Part shown: piece by piece, positions 11,870-21,709 of the stretch
Numbering within the stretch: the first letter of the stretch is position 1
How the letters are laid out: every line of letters starts with the position of its first letter
NCBI GenBank assembly: GCA_026874595.1
Contig: CM049316.1
Span: forward strand, 50,534,695-50,598,694
DNA: 64,000 nt
Direction of reading: 5' to 3'
From: Sipunculus nudus
Lineage: Eukaryota; Annelida; Sipuncula; Golfingiida; Sipunculidae
Notes under the pieces: generated by a model
The model's input: the letters and a program-made list of their open reading frames with translations, nothing else
Told to the model about the DNA's origin: nothing
Database searches by the model: none
Position numbers and translations under genes: made by a program

Positions 11870-12475
11870 ACAAGGGACCCATGGGTCACGGCGCTCAGCT
11901 GTTATATATGATAAAAAAATATGATTTTGAAATGAGGCACATGCTGGTTTTGTGTGGAAATAAATATAAGCTGTATGAGTTGTTGGTGTTTAGCTTATGT
12001 ATGATTTTGATAGTTTCTTTGGAGACAGGGAAGAGATTGATTTCATTTATATTATTAACTAATGGAGTGCTACTGTCATACAGATTTTGACTTGGCCATA
12101 TAACTGATAAGCAGCACATATAAGATAAGAGTTTAACTATTTATTAAAATTCAATAACAAATATTGTGCCAAATATAATTTCTATTAAAAATAATAAGAG
12201 AATCATATGATTTTTTAAATTAAATATAACTGAAATGATTATTAAAATAATATTATAGAATATATTCATGAATGCATTCATGAATACATTTTGAAAGTAT
12301 TTGCACTGGTATTCAAATACTTTCATTTTTACCTGAATTCCCATTCTTATGCAAGAAATTTTATAATGGAGTACATATTCATATTCATATTCATATACAT
12401 TTGCAAGGTATTCGCACCATGTCTGGTATTTATTCAGTTTTAGCCAAACAATGATGTTGAGAATCCAGAATATAA
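11870..12475 (+). mobile_element. H1 5' portion (subtype shared with 33332, 48536 and 57854)
   Basis: It starts ACAAGGGACCCATGGGTCAC, then GGCGCTCAGCTGTTATATAT. It matches the first ~600 bp of the complete copies at 48536 and 57854, then is joined directly to a new H1 start at 12476. Confidence 0.75.
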
Positions 12476-13243
12476 ACAAAGGACCCATGGGTCACGACCC
12501 CTAGCTTAAGTTCGAAATTTTTGCAAATGCAAAATATGAAAAATATTCTATTTTAATGTTTTTCATTTATATAAGCATATGAGAAGCTAAGAGGAAAGGG
12601 CCCTCCTACTTGGTTATAGTAAAGTTCTCAATATATGATTGCAAACTAATACTCTGACAAGACTGTCATGAAGAAAAACAGTAAATGTTTTGAGATACTC
12701 TGATGCATATGAAAAATTTACAGATGGACAGGCCAGTGGACAGAATGGACTAATACCTTTATTTCACTTTCAAGGGAATAATGCATTTAAGTTTATATAT
12801 ATGCCTATTATTTAAGCATATCCACTTTTTTTCATTAATAGTTTTTATACTGATTCATTTTTTTTTTATTTACAAGTGTTATAAATTTGTAATATAAAAA
12901 CTGAAAATATAAGTTAAAATATTAGAATTCTAAGTTGCAATCATTATATATCCAGATTGTAGCTCATATTGGGTCATATTATGCATACACATATATTTTA
13001 TTATTTTTAAATCAAATGTTTAAACTGAATGTAAAAGAAAATAATGCCACAACATGGCATCTACAAAATTATTCCTTGAATCCCTATTTAAAAGTTTTGC
13101 ACATTGGAGTTTTCGGTACATGCTTAATTTTATTCACCAAAATAAAATAAAAGATTCAGTAAATTTGATAAAATAAAAACATCTTTTCAAATAAAGTATA
13201 CACACTGTTGGTTGAATGGGGGACAAACAATATCATTTTGCTA

Positions 13244-14987
13244 ACTAGAATACGGGTAGTCGACAAGCGACTACTTGTATCCGCCTAAATCAGAGTGGAA
13301 CGGGTGGAGTGAGGCATGGATTGAGTGGCAAGGGGAAATAGAGTGTTGCATATTAGCATGGATGTCTGCAGCCAAATTGTGTATTTAGGTTGCCCCCCTA
13401 CCACAAAATCCAGAAAGCTGTCCAAGTTGTATACATATGTAAAATTTAAGTCAGATAAGTCAAACCACTACATGTATATGAGTGATTTTAGCCTGTGGCA
13501 GACAAACAGATGGACGCTGAGCAAAAATGGTTGCAGGTGACGCCACCAGTTTTGCGTATGATAAAGAGTTATGTGAGAACTATACACATGCAAAACTTTG
13601 GCCCATTCGGTCAAATGGTTCCCAAGATATGAGCTTGGATGTCTGCTGCATAAACTAGAATGTAGGTGGCGCCACCTGTCATAAAATCAAGAGAGCTGTC
13701 GGGGATGTATAAACCTGAAAAATTTTAGGCAGATATGTCAAACCACTGCCGAGATATGAGTGATTTAATCCCATGGCAGACAAACAGACAGGAGCTGTGC
13801 AAAAATGGCTGCAGGTGGTGCCACCAGTTTTGCGTATGATAAAGAGCTATGTGAGATCTATACACATGCAACATTTTGGCCTAATCGGTCAAACGGTTCC
13901 CGAGATATGAGCTAAGATGTCTGCAGCGTAAACGTGAATGTAGGTGGCGCCACCTGTCATAAAATCAGAAAAGCTATCCAGGATGTATACGCATGCCGAA
14001 TTTCAGGTGAACTAGTCAAGTCACTGCAGAGATATGAGTGATTTTAACCCATGGCAGACGAACAGATGGACACTGTGCAAACATGGTTGCAGGTGGTGCC
14101 ACCATTTTTGGTGTATGTTATAAAGCTCTCCAAGGGCTACATTTGTGCAAAAGAATTTTCCTGATCGGTCAAACGGTTCCCGAGATATGAGCTTGGATGT
14201 CTGCAGCATAAACGTGAATGTAGGTGGCGCCACCTGTCATAAAATCAGAAAAGCTATCCAGGATGTATACGCATGCCAAATTTCAGGTGAATTAGTCAAG
14301 TCACTGCGGAGATATGAGTGATTTTAACCCGAGGCAGACGAACAGATGGACACTGTGCAAACATGGTTGCAGGTGGCGCCACCATTTTTGGTGTATGTTA
14401 TAAAGCTCTCCAAGGGCTACATTTGTGCAAAAGAATTTTCCTGATCGGTCAAACGGTTCCAAAGATATGAGCTTGGATGTCTGCAGCGTAAACGTGAATG
14501 TAGGTGGCGCCACCTGTCATAAAATCAGAAAAGCTGTCCAGGATGTTTACGCAAGCATCAGGTGAATTAGTCAAGTCACTGCAGAGATATGAGTGATTTT
14601 AACCCAAGGCAGACGAACAGATGGACACTGTGCAAACATGGTTGCAGGTGGCGCCACCATTTTTGGTGTATGTTATAAAGCTCTCCAAGGGCTACATTTT
14701 TGCAAAAAAATTTTCCTGATCGGTCAAACGGTTCCCGAGATATGTGGGTTTATGTGTGGAAACACGCACAAACGGACGCAGAGCGCAGAGGAAAGGTCAG
14801 AGGTCAAAACAAAATCGGGGCGCAGCAGTTCACATGTGACCCGAACATATTCCGGGGTTTCGTAAAATTCCACCCAGCGGTTACGGAGGAGTTCTCCGGA
14901 CACCTACGCGGCGGCGGCGGCGGCGGCGGCGGTGGCAGCGGCCAGCTGAAAACATAGTATCCGCAAAACTCTGTTTTGGCGGACACA
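13244..14987 (+). mobile_element. Family C element, a third Helentron-like family
   Basis: The H1 copy at 5883-5895 reads GCTAATTACAATC uninterrupted; here the two A residues are separated by 1744 bp. The 5' end has a hairpin (GTAGTCG, loop, CGACTAC, 13257-13275) followed by TATCCGCC. The 3' end has a hairpin (CGCAAAAC, loop, GTTTTGGCGG) whose GGCGGA pairs with the 5' TCCGCC. The core is a tandem array of GGTGGCGCCACC-bearing units. A GGC-trinucleotide run (about 14908-14937) lies near the 3' end. No protein is encoded; the open frames in the array are by-products. Confidence 0.75.
13536..14700 (+). repeat. Family C tandem core (~280-bp dimer)
   Basis: Two alternating half-units, one starting TAGGTGGCGCCACCTGTCAT and the other CAGGTGGCGCCACCATTTTT, repeat with a combined period near 280 bp (13943, 14223, 14503). 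Both half-units open with the same palindrome. Confidence 0.8.
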
Positions 14988-16091
14988 ATTACAATCTCAG
15001 CTATAATTAATTACTGGAATTAATAGTCAATTTCATACCTGGTGAAGTTTTACTCTTCTGAAGTAAAGCATTACTTATCTGATGAACATCCACACTTTCA
15101 TAGCAACACATCACTTTGTGGACACAATTAAATGTGCACTTTAATCATTGTAACCCTGGTGGTACAATACAAAATCTAAAATGTAGCATGTCCAAGAATA
15201 AAATAAAATACAGAAAATTATAACATTCATCTAGTTTATGCACCAGCTGGGGGGGGGGATGAGTGCAGGGCAGAGGGGAAGCCTGCTAATAGTGGCCAAG
15301 CTGGGCCAAGGCAAGCTGCCTGGGGTGGGTTACATAATGGAAGTGAAGGCTGTACTAACAGGTGGGCCAGATGTAAACAACGCTTGACATGGTGTATGAA
15401 AACTTGAATAAAAGCTACTCTTTTCAAACAATTCCTTTGAAATTTCAGATTTTAAAAGATTAAATTCTTATGTATATATGCTGTGAAAATTAAATCAACA
15501 GTGCTTACAGGGAAAAAACGTGCCCCTGCCAAAGTTGGACAAAACTTAAGGTATTGATTTTTTATTTATGCAAATAACTTGAAAAATTTGAAAAATTCAG
15601 ATCTAATTTTGGGTAAACAATTGAATCTTGATTAAATAAAGTTATATTCCTAAAAAAAAAGTCTCCAGCTTCAGCAATGTTAAGTGAGCAAATATATTTC
15701 CTGATTTTTAACAAGGGACCTATGGGTCACGACGCTCAGCTGATCATGATTGAACTATAAATGTATCACCATTGTGATACTATATTTAGTCGACAAACCT
15801 TATGAATATCATGGACCTATTTGGCTATATAGTAGTTTATTTTTTATTTATTTGGGAGCTGTTGAAAATAGCAATATATTTGAGCAAATATGAATGCAAT
15901 GACAGTACACTAAGCAGTGGTAGAATGATGATAAGGCTATTTGTTGAAGGATCTATATTGTATAGAAGTCTGCAAGATTTCAATTTGACATATATAATGT
16001 TATTATTAACTATGCTGAAGAGTGGATTTATGAATTGTGACTGTATGACATGATATCTCTTAGGTCTTGACAAGGTACATTATATTGTTGC

Positions 16092-16096
16092 CCACC
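16092..16096. repeat. Target-site duplication, left copy (CCACC)
   Basis: CCACC immediately precedes the 5' LTR and is repeated at 22846-22850 immediately after the 3' LTR. A 5-bp duplication is normal for Ty3/Gypsy integrases. Confidence 0.9.
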
Positions 16097-16117
16097 TGTC
16101 ACCAGAAATCGGTGACA
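16097..16117 (+). other. Hairpin at the LTR 5' edge
   Basis: TGTCACC and GGTGACA are separated by AGAAATC, so the first 21 bases of the LTR form a perfect 7-bp stem. The second arm is the same as the LTR 3' terminus. Confidence 0.7.
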
Positions 16118-16380
16118 ATATGTACGGTGTTTTGTATCATAGTTTAACGAAGTCAGTTCTCTATTGATATTGACGTGAAGCGTCCTCCTAAGGCGTTGGC
16201 AGGTCTTGATTGTATATATATATATTGTGTATTCTTGTATGGAATCCCATCGGCTATCAGCTGATTTATCCGTGTCACGCATCGTGTGTAATTGTTACAT
16301 TTGGTATGTGGGTCGCCATGGTGACGCTAACAGTCAAACTAGGTCACATATATCCTTATATGGGACACTTGAGAAATAAG

Positions 16381-16428
16381 CCAATCAGAGAACCGGATCG
16401 CCGTATTGTGACGACGATTGTGACGTCA
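16381..16428 (+). promoter_or_regulatory. CCAAT box and CRE palindrome in the LTR
   Basis: CCAATCAG at 16381-16388 matches an NF-Y box and TGACGTCA at 16421-16428 is a full CREB/ATF palindrome. The 3' LTR has both at 21994 and 22034. TATA-like stretches occur at 16209-16226 and 16817-16825; the start site is not determinable by eye. Confidence 0.5.
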
Positions 16429-17237
16429 GAGTTCAGGGAGAGACGCTGGAAGCTGCCTTCAGTTGGGTCTTGAAGCTTGAGGTGGCAGCACGCACGCACG
16501 AACATTGAAACGCCAGGGACGGCATAGAAGCAAGCTTCTGCATGAGGCAAGGACCCAGCTCATAAGAACTCAGCCGTGCTGCCGAAAGAGCTTCGTATTG
16601 GCGATATAGAGAGAGCGCGTTTGTCACCTGCCGGCCTAGTTCAGCTTGACCTAGATACATAACCGCCGTAAGCCGTGAACCGTTGCTACAAGAGCAAGGT
16701 CAAGGACTCTAAGCTCCTCGTAAACAAAGGGCGCTATTGCATGCATGTGAACGTGAACCTACCCGGGTCGCTGACAAGCAAGATCAGTTGAAGATAGCTA
16801 AACTCAGAAAGACTAGATATATATGGTACTAACCATACGCTAGATTCTGCACAAAACAGTAACCAGAGATCTCTGAAGGAACTGGACTTTATGGTTTATT
16901 ATACAAACCAGTGACTCAGTAAATATCCTATAATTTTAATGTGAAGAACTGTCGTATTGACACATCATCGCACACACTCACATTTGTGTCTCTGTAAGTA
17001 TTGTCTTGAATTATATTTGTGAATTTAACCTGATGTCTCATAGTTTCTATTGATCTGGGTGTATGATTGTCTGGTATTTTTATACACGTCCTTAAAAGAA
17101 CCTGGAAATGTCACCTGTAATGACCGGGATCTAATTTCTTGATTAATGAAATCAAGTGGCGAGCGTTAACCCATCCTATTGTTTTATAGGATATATCCGT
17201 TGTAAAGTTTTCACGTTAAGTAAGGGGTGACATTGTA

Positions 17238-17255
17238 TGGCGAGCGTGCCAGGAT
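17238..17255 (+). other. Candidate tRNA primer-binding site
   Basis: TGGCGAGCGTGCCAGGAT starts 5 bases after the 5' LTR. Its complement ends in CCA and has the geometry of a tRNA 3' end (discriminator, 7-base acceptor strand, then a CCTGG T-stem strand). It loosely resembles an arginine tRNA, but that assignment is from memory and weak. Confidence 0.6.
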
Positions 17256-17753
17256 ATAATTAGCCTTAAAAAAACTGGCTAATTACAGTAAGTTTCAGAA
17301 GTTTTGAACTGAGAAAACAGTACTGAAACCAGACATTCATATACTCAAACCAGAGTTGATCTGAATTAATAATTGGAAATGACACCAAACTGATGTTGTA
17401 GTGTATACTTGCACAATGAAATTACCCCACTGTTAGGAGTTAATATTTATTCAGTGAGAATATTACCTGAAGCACAACATTGTTTCAGGATTAGCATATA
17501 CCTTGAAGATTTGGCTAGAACACATGCATGTTTTGTGAGTAATGCTAGTTCAGTGATACCTGAACATCATTACTGGTTTGATATAAACCCAGATTAGAGT
17601 GAAAATTTTTGATGTTGTTAGATACGCCCTGGTATAATTTTTTCTACACTAGTTTGTGATTGGTCACGTGGTAGGGTCTCTTGACAGGTAAGTTTACCCC
17701 TCCCGATTGGCATGGTAATCATAGGTGCATGGTGTTTATTGATATCTTGATAT

Positions 17754-17804
17754 CCATCCGTCCATCCGTCTGACCCTTCGTCCGACCTTCCGTCCGTCCG
17801 TCCG
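17754..17804 (+). repeat. CCGT tetranucleotide run in the Gypsy leader
   Basis: An imperfect run of CCGT/CCAT units in the untranslated leader before gag. Its complement is the ACGG unit found next to H1 3' ends. Confidence 0.7.
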
Positions 17805-17952
17805 TATAAGTAGATTTTGATGCGTGGAGCTACCGTAGTGTTATTGTACGGATACCGCCGGTTCGTTAGGTTGGCTTTAACAGTACGTATTTACGGATTT
17901 TTAAGAGCGGATATTACTAGATACTGGAATCTTACTAGGTTAGAGCGTTACC

Positions 17953-18933
17953 ATGGAAACGTTAGAGTCACTTGTTAGATGCGGACAGGCCTTGGGGCTT
18001 AAGGACCAGGCTTTACAAGATTATGTTGAGGCTAGACGGCGTGCGGATGAGGAACGCGAGGAAAGAGCTAGGCAACGTGAAATAGAGAAGGAACAGCGGG
18101 AATTAGAGCGTGAGCAGCGGGAATTAGAGCGCGAGCGAGAGGCTAGAGCCCACGAATTAGAGGTTCTAAGGTTAAAGTCTGACTCTGGGGTTAAAGAAGA
18201 CAGAAGTAGGGATGTATTCCCGAAAATCCAGCTTCCACCTTTTGATGAGGCTCACGATCAGCTAGATGCGTTTCTTGAGCGATTTGAACGATTAGCTGTA
18301 TGTCAAGGCTATGATAGGGAGAATTGGGCGTTACACCTGAGTCCGTTACTGCGGGGTAAGGCGCTAGGGACTTACACACAGTTATCGGTTAGTGAGGCCA
18401 TGGATTACGATAAGTTAAAGATAGCCTTGTTAAAGCGATACCAAATGACCGAAGAGGGTTATCGACACAAGTTTCGGACTTGTAGGCCTGAGCGAGGCGA
18501 AACGCCGAGTCAGTTTGCGGTGAGACTGAGTGGATACCTAGACCATTGGATAGGGATGGCAGGGGTCGGAGGTGACTACGACGGGGTAGTTAACCTGTTG
18601 ATGTGTGAGCAGTTCGTAAACTGCTGTAGTAGGGATCTCTCTATGTTTTTGAAAGAGAGACGGTGTCGTGACTTTGATAGTATGGTAGACTTAGCCGAGA
18701 GTTATACGGAGGCTCACGGTGTACACAGCCTTACAGCAGGTCCTCGTTATGGCAATAATGTGCCGCGTCCAGCGCAACCGGTATCTCAGCCTAGAGAGAA
18801 GCGAGAGGTTGAGCGCAGTCCGGACGGTCAGACATTTAAGCCATCAGATGTTATTTATGTAATGAACTGGGACATAAGGCGCGGGAATGTAAGACTAGTG
18901 CCCGGTCGAGGCCTAGGTCTTCCCCTCAAGTAG
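17953..18933 (+). CDS. gag: Gypsy gag with SCAN-like capsid region, frameshifted before the zinc knuckle
   Basis: A 326-residue open frame with an ATG in strong context (ACCATGG) about 700 bases after the 5' LTR. Residues 24-76 form a highly charged helix with a duplicated EQRELERE unit, probably a coiled coil. Residues 90-165 look like the N-terminal capsid part. Residues 166-252 have the pattern of a SCAN domain (EEGYRHKFR, GETPSQFAVRL, LMCEQF, then FDSMVDLAESY), a domain known to derive from Gmr1-like Gypsy capsids. The frame leaves the expected nucleic-acid-binding region at about residue 297: the next 28 residues to the TAG are out of frame, and the CCHC knuckle lies in the pol frame. 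Gag would form the particle and bind genomic RNA. Whether the frame change is a mutation or a programmed shift is uncertain; no classic slippery heptamer is seen. Confidence 0.88.
   Translation: METLESLVRCGQALGLKDQALQDYVEARRRADEEREERARQREIEKEQRELEREQRELEREREARAHELEVLRLKSDSGVKEDRSRDVFPKIQLPPFDEAHDQLDAFLERFERLAVCQGYDRENWALHLSPLLRGKALGTYTQLSVSEAMDYDKLKIALLKRYQMTEEGYRHKFRTCRPERGETPSQFAVRLSGYLDHWIGMAGVGGDYDGVVNLLMCEQFVNCCSRDLSMFLKERRCRDFDSMVDLAESYTEAHGVHSLTAGPRYGNNVPRPAQPVSQPREKREVERSPDGQTFKPSDVIYVMNWDIRRGNVRLVPGRGLGLPLK
18849..18890 (+). other. CCHC zinc knuckle coded in the pol frame
   Basis: In the frame of the downstream protease-integrase ORF, codons at 18849, 18858, 18873 and 18888 give Cys, Cys, His, Cys with spacing C-x2-C-x4-H-x4-C, the retroviral knuckle. 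This frame is open from 18840 (after TAA at 18837-18839) through 20888, so the knuckle is continuous with pol and offset from gag. Confidence 0.85.
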
Positions 18934-19010
18934 GGCGTGCTGCTGGCGATCAGCAGAGGTATAGGACTAATTTTAGCCCCCCGTATAACCCAAAACAGAA
19001 ACCGGAGACT

Positions 19011-20891
19011 ATGTCAATGGCAGTAGTCGAGGCGGAAACGGAGACAGTCGGTGCGGTGAAACCGGAAGTAGAGAGTCCGAGTCAGTCGTTAGGATTTGCT
19101 GCCCAGACAGAAGGCGGAATCTCGTTACCTGTGTGTGAAGGGCTGGTGAATGGTAAGTCAGCGAGGGTGCTGCGGGATTCGGGATGTTCCTCGGCAGGAA
19201 TACGTGAGTCGTACGTGGAGCCGAATCAGTTCACCGGACACCAGGTCGAGTGTAGGTTGTTCGACGGGTCTGTAAGACAATTTCCTACGGCTAGGATTAA
19301 TGTGGACTGTGCGTACTTTGTCGGTACTATCGAGGCAATGGTGGTCGGGGATGCTGTGTGTGATTTAGTGCTAGGTAACGTAGCGGGAGCACGTGATCCG
19401 TATGATCCGGACCCGACGTGGAAGTCTGAGCGGTCCTCAGGCATAGTGTGTGACGGTGTAGAGTCACAAAAGGAGGTGTCGTCCGCGGTGGAGACACGGA
19501 GCGCTGCACGAGAGAAACAGATACCGACGCGTAGCTTGAATGTTGCAAGCCCAGTTGCCGATGTGAGTCCGGCCGAATTTTTGAAGGCGCAGGAGGAGGA
19601 TGGGTCTTTAGCGCCGTACTGGAGGCTAGCTAGAGAGGCTAGAAATGATAGTCCATTTAGAATTGAGGACGGATATTTAGTTCGGGTTGTGAGTGATAAA
19701 CGGGGAGATCAAGATGGATCTCGAGTGGTGGTACCTCAGACGTTACGGTACGACGTAATGAGGATGGGCCACGAAGCGGTTATGGCGGGCCATCAGGGCA
19801 TAGACAAAACGCACGACCGCGTGAGAACTCAGTTTTTCTGGAAAGGGATGTATAATGACATTGCTGAGTTTTGCAAGTCCTGTCCCATTTGCCAGAAAAC
19901 CATACCGAAAGGCAAGGTGCCTGGAGCTACGTTAGGCCAGATGCCATTAATTGATGAGCCCTGCCGTAGAATTTCGATGGATCTGGTTGGGCCGATCCAT
20001 CCAGCGTCCGAGAGAGGTCACAGGTATATTCTGACCGTTATGGATTATGCCACTAGATATCCGGAGGCTGTTGCTTTAAAGAACATAGATACAGTCTCTG
20101 TGGCTGATGCGCTAGTTGATATTTATGCGCGGTTAGGAGTGCCGTCAGAGGTGCTTACTGACATGGGAACACAATTTACATCAGACCTCATGCGAGAAGT
20201 TAGCCGTGTTTTGTCTGTAAGACAGCTCACCACTACTCCTTACCATCCTATGTGCAACGGAATGGTGGAGAGATTCAATGGAACGTTAAAGTTAATGTTG
20301 AAACGGATGTGCGAGGAAAGACCGCGAGATTGGGATCGGTACCTCAGCGCCGTGCTTTTTGCGTACCGAGAAGCGCCACATGAGAGCACAGGGTTCTCAC
20401 CCTTTGAGTTGCTCTATGGTAGGATCGTTAGAGGACCGATGCGGATTCTAAGGGATCTGTGGACCAAGCGAGATACTAGCGTCAAGACTAAAACCACGTA
20501 CCAATACGTCCTGGACCTACAAGACAAACTAAGCGACACATGCGCGTTAGCTAGAGAGGCGTTGAACAAATCAGCGAACAGACACAAACTGTTATATGAT
20601 AGAGGTAAATGCACGCGCAGGTTTGAGGCCGGAGACGAAGTTTTGTTGTTACTCCCGACGGAGCGGAACAAATTAAAGGTACAGTGGAAAGGCCCCTATA
20701 CTATTGTAAACAGGGTTGGTGACTTAGACTATCGGATTAAGATTGGCGATAAGGTTAAAACCTTTCACGTGAATATGCTGAAACGGTACCATGCTAGAAA
20801 CGAGCCCCAGCATATTCTGGCAGCAGTAGCCAAGGGCGCACCTGATTCTATACATGATCCTTACGGTGTAGACGGGGAAACAGAGCACTGA
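19011..20891 (+). CDS. pol: Gypsy protease and integrase polyprotein
   Basis: 626 residues from the first ATG; the frame is actually open from 18840, so this ATG is probably not a real start and translation likely continues from gag. The aspartic protease is at about residues 35-130, with the catalytic D56-S-G and the later CDLVLGN strand. Integrase follows: zinc-binding H254, H261, C291 and C294, then the catalytic triad D324, D384 and E420 (35 residues between the last two). The chromatin-side C-terminal part has the GPY motif (WKGPYTIV) and ends FHVNMLKRY at about 590. All key catalytic residues are present. The protein would process the polyprotein and insert the cDNA. The ORF ends at TGA about 38 residues after that motif, exactly where a linker and reverse transcriptase are expected, and the RNase H remnant starts immediately in another frame. 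Confidence 0.93.
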   Translation: MSMAVVEAETETVGAVKPEVESPSQSLGFAAQTEGGISLPVCEGLVNGKSARVLRDSGCSSAGIRESYVEPNQFTGHQVECRLFDGSVRQFPTARINVDCAYFVGTIEAMVVGDAVCDLVLGNVAGARDPYDPDPTWKSERSSGIVCDGVESQKEVSSAVETRSAAREKQIPTRSLNVASPVADVSPAEFLKAQEEDGSLAPYWRLAREARNDSPFRIEDGYLVRVVSDKRGDQDGSRVVVPQTLRYDVMRMGHEAVMAGHQGIDKTHDRVRTQFFWKGMYNDIAEFCKSCPICQKTIPKGKVPGATLGQMPLIDEPCRRISMDLVGPIHPASERGHRYILTVMDYATRYPEAVALKNIDTVSVADALVDIYARLGVPSEVLTDMGTQFTSDLMREVSRVLSVRQLTTTPYHPMCNGMVERFNGTLKLMLKRMCEERPRDWDRYLSAVLFAYREAPHESTGFSPFELLYGRIVRGPMRILRDLWTKRDTSVKTKTTYQYVLDLQDKLSDTCALAREALNKSANRHKLLYDRGKCTRRFEAGDEVLLLLPTERNKLKVQWKGPYTIVNRVGDLDYRIKIGDKVKTFHVNMLKRYHARNEPQHILAAVAKGAPDSIHDPYGVDGETEH

Positions 20892-20892
20892 T

Positions 20893-21489
20893 AGACCTAA
20901 GACAAAGAAGGCTTTGCGAGCATTCCTAGGTCTTACAGGGTACTATCGAAAATTCGTGCCAAACTATGCAGAAATAGCGGTGCCCTTGACTGATCTAACG
21001 CGTAAAGGTCAACCTAACAAACTAGACTGGAAACCCGTACACAAGAACGCGTACTGTTCTCTAAAGGCTAAACTGTCAGACCCTCCCATACTGAAGCTAC
21101 CTGATTTCAGTAAAAGATTTTATTTGAAATGTGATGCATCTGATGTGGGTATTGGCTGTATCCTGATGCAAAGACACGAGGGGATCATGCACCCAGTAGC
21201 TTATGCCAGTCGTAAACTATTGCCCAGGGAGAGAAATTACTCCACCATCGAGAAAGAGTCATTAGCAATTGTATGGTCTGTACAGAAATTTGAGATGTAC
21301 CTGGCTTGTAGACCGTTCATCATTCAGACCGACCACAAACCATTAAAGTGTATTAGCAAATCAAAATGTGCTAATAAGAGAGTAATGAGATGGGCACTGG
21401 TGCTACAAGAGTTTAGATTTGATATTGAAGCAGTGTCAGGTAAACTAAACCATGGACCTGATTTTCTTAGCAGACTGCCTGAGTGTTAG
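20893..21489 (+). pseudogene. pol: Reverse transcriptase C-terminal end and RNase H remnant
   Basis: The open frame covers the end of the RT connection (FLGLTGYYRKFVPNYAEIA, PLTDLTRKG) and a complete Gypsy RNase H, with acidic residues in KCDASDVGIG, IEKESLAIVW, IIQTDHKPLK and GPDFLSRLP. The palm and fingers of RT, including the YxDD active site, are absent: the sequence begins mid-thumb two bases after the integrase TGA and in a different frame. No ATG opens this frame; the first candidate codon is TTG at 20914. It is therefore the 3' side of an internal deletion of probably more than 1 kb. It ends at TAG 21487-21489, about 200 bases before the polypurine tract, which is where pol ends in integrase-first Gypsy elements. 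Confidence 0.9.
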
Positions 21490-21694
21490 GATGTAATGAG
21501 CTATAATGTTTAGCCAGTTAAGTCTAAACATGTACTAGATTTTGCCCTGTGTCATAGACCGTGGGCATGTACTAATGACAACTTGTTACATGACCCTTAT
21601 GTATTGCTATGTATTGCTACATGTAAATATGTTTAGCTGGACCCTGTAAGATAGAACGATACGATGTATCGAGAAAATACTGTGTATTTTCCTT

Positions 21695-21706
21695 AAAAGG
21701 AGGGGG
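21695..21706 (+). other. Polypurine tract
   Basis: AAAAGGAGGGGG ends 3 bases before the TG of the 3' LTR, the expected place for the plus-strand primer. Confidence 0.85.
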
Positions 21707-21709
21707 TGA

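Larger units (their letters stand above)
12476..15710 (+). mobile_element. H1 element interrupted by the family C element
   Basis: It starts ACAAAGGACCCATGGGTCAC and parallels the H1 at 4521, without the solo LTR. The alignment is split by 1.74 kb of family C (13244-14987) and resumes at ATTACAATCTCAGC. The 3' portion ends without a hairpin where another H1 starts at 15711. A poly-G run lies at 15249-15258. Confidence 0.7.
16097..17232 (+). repeat. 5' LTR of the Gypsy element
   Basis: It begins TGTCACC and ends GGTGACA (7-bp terminal inverted repeat) and is 1136 bp, exactly as long as the 3' LTR. The only differences seen from the 3' LTR are C at 17087 and C at 17160, both T in the 3' copy and both in CpG context. 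Confidence 0.95.

Noticed and set aside
14593-14957. Frames of 85-90 residues ending in Gly or Pro runs
   Set aside because: Produced by the family C core and the GGC trinucleotide run.
16028-16660. Open frames in both LTRs (also 21617-22273)
   Set aside because: Identical in both LTRs, overlap on both strands and contain no known domain.
17409-17597. 62-residue frame in the Gypsy leader
   Set aside because: Sits between primer-binding site and gag, no domain or coding signature; probably untranslated leader.
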